A stretch of 64,000 nucleotides of DNA, taken from the NCBI GenBank assembly GCA_963843745.1, contig CAWJLP010000006.1:62001-126000 (forward strand), given 5' to 3'. The position numbers and the translations under genes are program-made. The notes beneath the pieces are model-generated. The model did not search any database. It saw only the letters and a program-made list of their open reading frames with translations, and was not told where the DNA came from. The stretch's first letter is position 1; every line of letters begins with the position of its first letter. Below, one piece after another: positions 58,603 through 64,000 of this stretch. The DNA is from Trebonia sp963843745 (GTDB lineage Bacteria; Actinomycetota; Actinomycetes; Streptosporangiales; Streptosporangiaceae).

Positions 58603-59369
58603 CCACGCTCCGGCTGACCGGCGTCCAGCTCCGCTACGTCAACAAGGCGTTCTGGCGCAACCCTGCCTCGGCGTTCTTCACGTTCGCGTTCCCGCTGATG
58701 TTCCTGGTGATCTTCACGGCGCTGTTCGGCCACTCCACCGTCCAGCTCGACGGCAGGACCGTCAACACCTCCACCTATTACGTAGCGTCCATGGCCTGCT
58801 TCTCGGTGATCACCGCGTGCTTCAACAACATCGCGGCGGCGGTCACCTTCCAGCGCGAGGACGGCATACTCAAGCGGGCGCACGGCACCCCGCTGCCCAG
58901 CGCGTCCTTCATCGGCGCCAGGATCCTCCACGCGGTACTGGTGGCGGTGCTGCTCGTGATCATCACCGCCGTATTCGGCCGGGTCGTATACAGCGCCGAC
59001 ATTCCCACCGGGCTGAGCCTGCTGCAGTTCATCGTGGCGCTACTCGTCGGCGCGGCCGCGTTCTGCGCCCTCGGGCTCGCGGCCACCGCGGTCATCCCGA
59101 ACTCCGACGCGGCGGCCCCGGTCATCAACGCCATCATCCTCCCGCTCGAGTTCCTGTCCGGCATCTTCATCCCGTTCGGCAGGAACACCCCGGCCTGGAT
59201 CCTGTGGGTAGCCAAGGTGTTCCCCGTCAGGCACTTCGTGCTGAGCATGGAGGCCGGCTTCCTCGGTACCGCGTTCAACTGGACGGACGTGCTCTTCGTC
59301 GCGGTCTGGGGCATCGCCGGCATGCTGCTCGCCATCAGGTTCTTCAGCTGGGAACCCCGCCAGGGCTGA
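58599..59369 (+). CDS. ABC-2 type permease
   Basis: A 256-residue membrane protein with six helices: FFTFAFPLMFLVIFTALFG, YVASMACFSVITACFNNIAAAV, LVAVLLVIITAVFGRVVY, and the signature ILPLEFLSGIFIPFGRNTPAWILWVAKVFPVRHFV near the C-terminus. It forms an exporter with the preceding ATPase (ATGA overlap); the cargo is unknown. The gene ends 270 bp before the CBS operon, with no strong hairpin between. Confidence 0.92.
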   Translation: MTTLRLTGVQLRYVNKAFWRNPASAFFTFAFPLMFLVIFTALFGHSTVQLDGRTVNTSTYYVASMACFSVITACFNNIAAAVTFQREDGILKRAHGTPLPSASFIGARILHAVLVAVLLVIITAVFGRVVYSADIPTGLSLLQFIVALLVGAAAFCALGLAATAVIPNSDAAAPVINAIILPLEFLSGIFIPFGRNTPAWILWVAKVFPVRHFVLSMEAGFLGTAFNWTDVLFVAVWGIAGMLLAIRFFSWEPRQG

Positions 59370-59539
59370 GCGAAAGTGGTGACCTTCGGCCCCTAGCGGC
59401 CGGGTTGCCTGCTGAGTTAGCTGAACAGTGACGGGAGGGACCCGTTGAGACGCGGAGTAACGGGCGGAGCTGCGAACCGGCCCGCGCACCGCGCAATCGG
59501 AATCCGCGAGAAGCGGAGTACGAGCCCCTCCCGTCCACG

Positions 59540-59553
59540 GGGTCTTTAGTCCC
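59540..59553. promoter_or_regulatory. DevR/DosR-like box 1
   Basis: GGGTCTTTAGTCCC matches the palindromic core GGGACTWWAGTCCC of the DosR/DevR site at 13 of 14 positions, with G (S) on both flanks. It lies 87 bp upstream of the CBS-BON gene start. Confidence 0.75.
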
Positions 59554-59598
59554 GGTTCGTGCGGGCTTTAGGCGGTGGGCGGCAAGGCCCCGGAGCGG

Positions 59599-59612
59599 TG
59601 GACTTAGGTCAG
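59599..59612. promoter_or_regulatory. DevR/DosR-like box 2 (weaker)
   Basis: TGGACTTAGGTCAG matches the DosR core at 10 of 14 positions, 59 bp downstream of box 1 and 28 bp before the CBS-BON start. Tandem sites are usual at DosR promoters. Confidence 0.5.
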
Positions 59613-59639
59613 GAGCGATGCCGAGGAAGGGCGATTGCG

Positions 59640-60314
59640 ATGAACGCCACCGTTAAAGACGTGATGACGACGCACGTGGTCGCCGTCCGGGAGAACGCGT
59701 CATTCAAGGACATGGCGGCCAGGCTGCGGGAACAGCGGGTAAGCGCGTTCCCCGTGCTTGACGAGGACAACAAGGTCGTCGGCGTGGTGTCCGAGGCCGA
59801 CCTGCTGGCCAAGGAGGCCCTGGACAGCGCGGCGCCGCACCGGGTCGGCGGCATCCTGCACCACAGGGAGCAGGCCAAGGCGGCCGGCACCACCGCGGCG
59901 GACCTGATGACAAAGCCGGCGGTGACCGTTGGTGCTCGCCAGTTCGTCACGCGGGCAGCCCGGCTGATGTACGAGCGCAAGGTCAAGCGGCTCCCGGTCG
60001 TCGACGACGACGGCCGCCTGATCGGGATCGTCTCCCGCGCCGACGTCCTCAGCGTGTACAGCCGGCCCGACCGGGACATCAGCCACGAGATCACCGAGGG
60101 CATCATCCTCGGCACCCTGCTCCGCGACCCGGCCAAGTTCACCGTCACGGTCAAGGACGGCATCGTGACCGTGGAGGGCATGCCGGAAACGGTCGCCGCC
60201 GGCCACGAGCTGATCGAGGAGATCCGGCACGTGGACGGCGTCGTCGCGGTGCGCGACCGGCTGAGTTACCCGCCGGACGAGCGGTCGATCCCCGGCCCCG
60301 GCCCGCTGTTCTGA
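59640..60314 (+). CDS. CBS-pair and BON domain protein
   Basis: A 224-residue protein. Two CBS domains (TVKDVMTTHVVAVRENASFKDMAARL, then TAADLMTKPAVTVGARQFVTRAARLMYERKVKRLPVVDDDGRLIGIVSRADVL) are followed by a BON domain (about 145-205: FTVTVKDGIVTVEGMPETVAAGHELIEEIRHVDGVVAVRDRL). CBS pairs bind adenine nucleotides; the mycobacterial relative HRP1 is a hypoxia-induced DosR target, which fits the DosR-like boxes upstream. GAGGAAGGG lies eight bases before the ATG. It heads an operon with the next three genes. Confidence 0.92.
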   Translation: MNATVKDVMTTHVVAVRENASFKDMAARLREQRVSAFPVLDEDNKVVGVVSEADLLAKEALDSAAPHRVGGILHHREQAKAAGTTAADLMTKPAVTVGARQFVTRAARLMYERKVKRLPVVDDDGRLIGIVSRADVLSVYSRPDRDISHEITEGIILGTLLRDPAKFTVTVKDGIVTVEGMPETVAAGHELIEEIRHVDGVVAVRDRLSYPPDERSIPGPGPLF

Positions 60315-60326
60315 GGGGCGGCCGTC

Positions 60327-60575
60327 ATGTTCTACGCCTCGGCGTACCCGAACTCGGACATCTCCGCCGGCGCGATGACCGCCATCGCGGTCGTCGCCGT
60401 CGCCGCGCTCGCCTGCTGGCTCGTCATGGTCTACGTGGCCGCCCGCGAACCGCGCAAGCCCCGGCTAACCGGACAGCCGCCCGAGCCCGGCGGTGTCCCC
60501 GCGGGGGCGGCGCCCGACGACCTGGCGGAAGGTGAGCACGAGGATGAGCACAAGGGAACGGTCCTAAAGGTCTGA
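60327..60575 (+). CDS. Small single-pass membrane protein
   Basis: An 82-residue protein with one helix (AMTAIAVVAVAALACWLVMVYVA) and a soluble acidic tail (PPEPGGVPAGAAPDDLAEGEHEDEHKG). GAGGGG overlaps the CBS stop and precedes the ATG by eight bases. Its place between CBS and GNAT/synthetase genes implies co-expression. No family is recognised; similar small proteins accompany DosR-type clusters in actinomycetes, by recollection. Confidence 0.75.
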   Translation: MFYASAYPNSDISAGAMTAIAVVAVAALACWLVMVYVAAREPRKPRLTGQPPEPGGVPAGAAPDDLAEGEHEDEHKGTVLKV

Positions 60576-60585
60576 GGAGGGACCG

Positions 60586-63309
60586 ATGAGCCACCTGGTA
60601 GCGGCGACCGCCGGCGTGTACGCGTTGCTCGCGGACGGATCGACGGTCCAGATCAGGCCCGCCGCGGCCGGCGACTTCGCCGCCGTCAAGGCGATGCACC
60701 AAGCAATGTCTCGGGACAACGCCTATCTGCGTTTCTTCAGCATCAGCCGGACGGCGGCCGAGCGAGAGGCACGGCGGGTCACCCGCGAGCCAGGACCTGA
60801 CCACGCCGCCCTGCTCGCGCTGTACGGCGCCGAGGTCGTCGGCGTCGCCAGCTACGAGGTGGTCCAGGGCAGCGGAGGGAAAACCGCCGAGGTCGCGTTC
60901 GCCGTCGCGGACACCATGCACCACCGCGGCATCGCGACGCTGCTGCTCGAACACCTGGTGTCGCTCGCGCGGGCGCGGCGGATCGAGTCGTTCACCGCGG
61001 AGACGCTTAGCGAGAACATCGGCATGCTGCACGTCTTCTCCGACGCGGGGCTGCCGGCGCGGAGCGCCCGCGCCGACGGGGTGGTCACGATCACCATCCC
61101 GCTGCCTGCCGACGACACCGGCAAGCAGCTGGAGGACTACCTGGACACCGTGGCGCTCAGGGAACGGTCTGCCGACGTGGCCAGCCTCCGGCCTGTGTTC
61201 TCACCGCGATGCGTCGCGGTGATCGGGGCGAGCCGGCGGCCGGGCACGGTCGGCCGGTCCGCCCTCGACAACATCAGGACCGGCGGCTACCAGGGCAGCC
61301 TGTACGCGGTCAACCCGAACGCCAGGCACGGGATCGGCGGCGTCCCGTGCTTCCCCGACGTGGCCAGCCTGCCGGAAACGCCTGACCTCGCGCTGATCGC
61401 GGTGCCGCCGGCCGCGGTCACCGACGTAGCGGAGGCCTGCGGCGCCCGCGGCGTCCGCGGGCTCGTGGTGTTCACCGCGGGCATCGGTACCGCGGAGAGC
61501 GCCGACCTGCTCGCAGTCTGCCGCAGGCACGGCATGCGGCTGATCGGCCCGAACTGCTTCGGCATCGCGGCGCCGGGCATCGGGCTCGACGCGACGTTCG
61601 CCGCGATGCACCCGGCGGCGGGCACCGCCGGCCTGGTCATGCAGTCCGGCGGCCTCGGCTTCGCGATGGTCGACCACCTGTCCAGGCTGGGCATCGGGAT
61701 CTCATCGTTCGCGTCGGTCGGCAACAAGCTCGACGTGTCGAGCAACGACATGCTGATGTGGTGGGAACAGGACGGGCAGACGAAGCTCGCCGTGCTGTAC
61801 ATCGAGTCCTTCGGCAACCCGCGCAAGTTCGCGCGCACCGCGCGCCGGGTCGGCGCCCAGATGCCGGTGCTCACCGTGCACGCCGGGCGCAGCGAGGCGG
61901 GCCAGCAGGCGGCCGCGTCGCACACCGCCGCCATCGCCACGCCGCTGGTCAGCCGCGAGGCGCTATTCGAGCAGGCCGGGATCATCGCCACGCCGAGCTT
62001 CGGTGAGCTCCTGGAGGCCACCGCCCTGCTGGCGGCGCAGCCGCCGCCAGCAGGGCGCACCGTCGCGATCGTGTCCAACGTCGGTGGCGCCGGCGTACTG
62101 GCCGCCGACGCGTGCACCGACCTCGGGCTTGCCGTGCACCATCCGCGCGGCCAGCTCAAGCGGCAACTGCACGCGCTGGTGCCCGGCGGCGGCGCGGTGA
62201 CCGGGCCGGTGGACGCCACCGCAACCGTCTCCCGTGACGACTTCCGGCAGGTCCTCGAGCTGATCACCGCGGACGAAGACGTGGACGCCATGATCGCCCT
62301 GGTGCTGCCGACAGGCGCCACCGGAGACCTGGTGGCGGCCATCACGGACGCCGACGTCCGGGTCCCGCTCGCCGCCGTTGTCCTCGGCCAGGCGGAGGCG
62401 GTCCGGCTGCTCGACGTGCGAAACGGCAAGATCCCCGCCTACGGCTACCCGGAGGCGGCGGCAGGCGCGCTGGCCCGCGCTGCCAGGTACGGGGAATGGC
62501 GGTCGGCGCCGCACACGCCGATACCCGGCTTCAGTGACGTGCACGCCGCCGAGGCCCGCGTGCTGATCCGCGGGTTCCTGACGCGGGCGCCCGACGGCGG
62601 CTGGCTGCCGCCCGCCGACGTCACCGCCCTGCTGCGGCTGTACGGGATACCGCTGGTGGCGGTGACCGAGGCCCGGACCGAGGACGGCGCGGCGGCCGCC
62701 GCCACCGCCGCCGGGTACCCGGTGGTGGTCAAGGCGGACGTTCCCGGTCTCGTGCACAAGACCGACGCCGGCGCGGTGCTGCTCGACCTGCGGACCGAAG
62801 ACGACGTGCGGGCCGCCTACCGCCAGCTGGCCGGGCAGTTCGACGCGCGGCTGACCGGTGTCCTCGTCGAGCCGATGATCACCGGCGGGACGGAAGTGAT
62901 CATCGGGGTGCGGGACGACCAGATGTTCGGGCCGCTCGTGGTGTTCGGGCTGGGCGGTGTCGCGACCGAGGTGCTGGCCGATCACGCGGCCAGGCTCGCG
63001 CCGCTGACCGAGACCGACGCGGACACGCTGATCAACTCGATCCGGTCCGCGCCGCTGCTGCACGGCCACCGGGGCTCGCCCGCCGCCGACATCGCCGCGC
63101 TGCGCGACGTGCTGATGCGGGTATCGCGGCTCGCCGATGACCTGCCCGAGGTCACCGAGCTCGACCTCAACCCCGTCATCGCCCGTCAGCTCGGAGCGGT
63201 CGCGGTCGACGCCCGGGTCAAGATCACGCCCCAGGTTCCGCAAGATCCATTCCTTCGTCGCCTGCGGTTAACCTGCCGACCCCGGTCCCGCCCGGACGAG
63301 GTGGGATGA
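60586..63309 (+). CDS. Bifunctional GNAT acetyltransferase / acyl-CoA synthetase (ADP-forming)
   Basis: A 907-residue fusion. Residues 18-185 are a GNAT domain (QIRPAAAGDFAAVKAMHQAM, EVAFAVADTMHHRGIATLLLEHLV with the acetyl-CoA loop, ENIGMLHVFSDAGL). Residues 205-330 are a CoA-binding Rossmann domain (FSPRCVAVIGASRRPGTVGRSALDNI); 330-660 the ligase domain (GLVMQSGGLGFAMVDHLSRLGIGISSFASVGNKLDVSSNDML); 670-900 an ATP-grasp domain (GYPVVVKADVPGLVHKTDAGAVLLDL, GGTEVIIGVRDDQMFGPLVVFGLGG). Related enzymes acetylate Acs-type lysines or make acetyl-CoA plus ADP. It follows a GAGGAGGG and sits 49 bp before phosphoketolase. Confidence 0.93.
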   Translation: MSHLVAATAGVYALLADGSTVQIRPAAAGDFAAVKAMHQAMSRDNAYLRFFSISRTAAEREARRVTREPGPDHAALLALYGAEVVGVASYEVVQGSGGKTAEVAFAVADTMHHRGIATLLLEHLVSLARARRIESFTAETLSENIGMLHVFSDAGLPARSARADGVVTITIPLPADDTGKQLEDYLDTVALRERSADVASLRPVFSPRCVAVIGASRRPGTVGRSALDNIRTGGYQGSLYAVNPNARHGIGGVPCFPDVASLPETPDLALIAVPPAAVTDVAEACGARGVRGLVVFTAGIGTAESADLLAVCRRHGMRLIGPNCFGIAAPGIGLDATFAAMHPAAGTAGLVMQSGGLGFAMVDHLSRLGIGISSFASVGNKLDVSSNDMLMWWEQDGQTKLAVLYIESFGNPRKFARTARRVGAQMPVLTVHAGRSEAGQQAAASHTAAIATPLVSREALFEQAGIIATPSFGELLEATALLAAQPPPAGRTVAIVSNVGGAGVLAADACTDLGLAVHHPRGQLKRQLHALVPGGGAVTGPVDATATVSRDDFRQVLELITADEDVDAMIALVLPTGATGDLVAAITDADVRVPLAAVVLGQAEAVRLLDVRNGKIPAYGYPEAAAGALARAARYGEWRSAPHTPIPGFSDVHAAEARVLIRGFLTRAPDGGWLPPADVTALLRLYGIPLVAVTEARTEDGAAAAATAAGYPVVVKADVPGLVHKTDAGAVLLDLRTEDDVRAAYRQLAGQFDARLTGVLVEPMITGGTEVIIGVRDDQMFGPLVVFGLGGVATEVLADHAARLAPLTETDADTLINSIRSAPLLHGHRGSPAADIAALRDVLMRVSRLADDLPEVTELDLNPVIARQLGAVAVDARVKITPQVPQDPFLRRLRLTCRPRSRPDEVG

Positions 63310-63358
63310 TGCTGCCGACAGGAACCGCGCGTACGTTCGGGATGACGAGGGGACCCGC

Positions 63359-64000
63359 ATGACAGCGACGGACGCTGGGCCGCTCACGGCCAGCGAACTC
63401 GAACTCATCAACGCCTGGTGGCGGGCAGCCAACTACCTGTCCGTCGGCCAGATCTACCTGATGGACAATCCGCTGCTGACCGAGGAACTGAAGCCAGAGC
63501 ACGTGAAGCCCCGGCTGCTCGGGCACTGGGGCACCACGCCGGGCCTCAACCTGATCTACGCGCACCTGAACCGGGTGATCAAGAACTGGGACCTGGACGT
63601 CATCTACATCACCGGGCCAGGGCACGGCGGCCCGGGGATCGTGGCGAACACCTACCTGGAGGGCACCTATAGCGAGCTGTACCCGTCCGTCAGCCAGGAC
63701 GAGGCCGGGATGGGACGGCTCTTCAGGCAGTTCTCCTTCCCCGGCGGCATACCGTCGCACGTGGCGCCGGAGACGCCCGGATCCATCCACGAGGGCGGCG
63801 AGCTCGGTTACTCGCTGGCGCACGCCTACGGGGCGGCGTTCGATAACCCGGAGCTCATCGTCGCCTGCGTGATCGGGGACGGCGAGTCGGAGACCGGGCC
63901 GCTCGCGGGCAGCTGGCACGCCAACAAGTTCCTCAACCCGGCGACGGACGGCGCGGTGCTGCCGATCCTGCACCTCAACGGGTACAAGATCGCCAACCCG
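63359..64000 (+). CDS. Phosphoketolase (3' end outside window)
   Basis: The first 214 residues of a protein of about 790. LTASELELINAWWRAANYLSVGQIYLMDNPLL, VKPRLLGHWGTTPGLNLIYAHLNRVI, ITGPGHGGPGIVANTYLEGTYSELYP and CVIGDGESETGPLAGSWHANKFLNP (thiamine-diphosphate binding GDGE motif) identify xylulose-5-phosphate/fructose-6-phosphate phosphoketolase. It makes acetyl phosphate from sugar phosphates without ATP, which would suit hypoxic energy metabolism next to DosR-like boxes. GAGGGG lies six bases before the ATG at 63359. The right edge cuts it. Confidence 0.95.
   Translation, partial: MTATDAGPLTASELELINAWWRAANYLSVGQIYLMDNPLLTEELKPEHVKPRLLGHWGTTPGLNLIYAHLNRVIKNWDLDVIYITGPGHGGPGIVANTYLEGTYSELYPSVSQDEAGMGRLFRQFSFPGGIPSHVAPETPGSIHEGGELGYSLAHAYGAAFDNPELIVACVIGDGESETGPLAGSWHANKFLNPATDGAVLPILHLNGYKIANP

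Overview
The window is a chromosomal segment of a very GC-rich actinomycete. The evidence is third-position G/C in nearly every gene, many GTG starts, 4-base stop/start overlaps, a mycothiol-type anti-sigma relic, DevR/DosR-like boxes, PspC and DUF1707 proteins, and a phosphoketolase next to a GNAT/acyl-CoA synthetase fusion. A Streptosporangiales-like lineage is plausible, but no rRNA or tRNA is present to settle it. I saw no phage, insertion sequence, CRISPR array or tRNA.

Layout. 0-7 kb: a cut SMP-30 propeller protein, an ECF sigma factor whose anti-sigma partner is wrecked, an ABM-like protein, a family III CoA-transferase, an acyl-CoA dehydrogenase relic, a frameshifted S53 protease, then a NYN protein and an unknown protein diverging from a 22-bp-periodic repeat array. 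7-17 kb: regulation and envelope stress (PspC kinase/LuxR regulator pair, PspC and DUF1707 proteins, an orphan OmpR regulator, MarR, a second ECF sigma with a membrane partner, LysR, a SpoIIE phosphatase). 17-24.8 kb: ProA-like enzyme, drug exporter, EcsC protein, diguanylate cyclase, EamA exporter, Lnt. 24.8-31.3 kb: envelope block with two L,D-transpeptidases, two related membrane-anchored proteins (one with a minisatellite tail) and a thiolase. 31.3-42.4 kb: a surface-sugar and redox cluster (TIGR04282 transferase, GT2, epimerase, two-component system, methyltransferase, GT-C glycosyltransferase, membrane protein, Tat-exported molybdoenzyme), interrupted by an ArsR-SRPBCC-ABM operon and relic genes. 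42.4-50.5 kb: DUF2332, two DedA proteins, MoxR/VWA pair, cytosine-deaminase-like enzyme, a DUF/GNAT fusion, YbaK, a membrane protein. 50.5-54.5 kb: lgt, ftsH, an MreB-like gene. 54.9-64 kb: STAS protein, acetyl-CoA synthetase, ABC exporter, then a probable DevR/DosR-controlled operon (CBS-BON protein, small membrane protein, GNAT/acyl-CoA synthetase, phosphoketolase).

Two themes stand out. First, at least six genes keep a recognisable beginning and end but have lost the middle or the frame. One of these, the acyl-CoA dehydrogenase, can be traced to a 17-bp tandem duplication. Second, several regulatory motifs link genes: TCCGTAAGG sites in two divergent promoters of the sugar cluster, DosR-like boxes before the CBS operon, CTAC...GTAG palindromes at both DedA genes, and the CATGG array between the NYN gene and its neighbour.

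All functions are read from sequence motifs and memory of families; no search was run.
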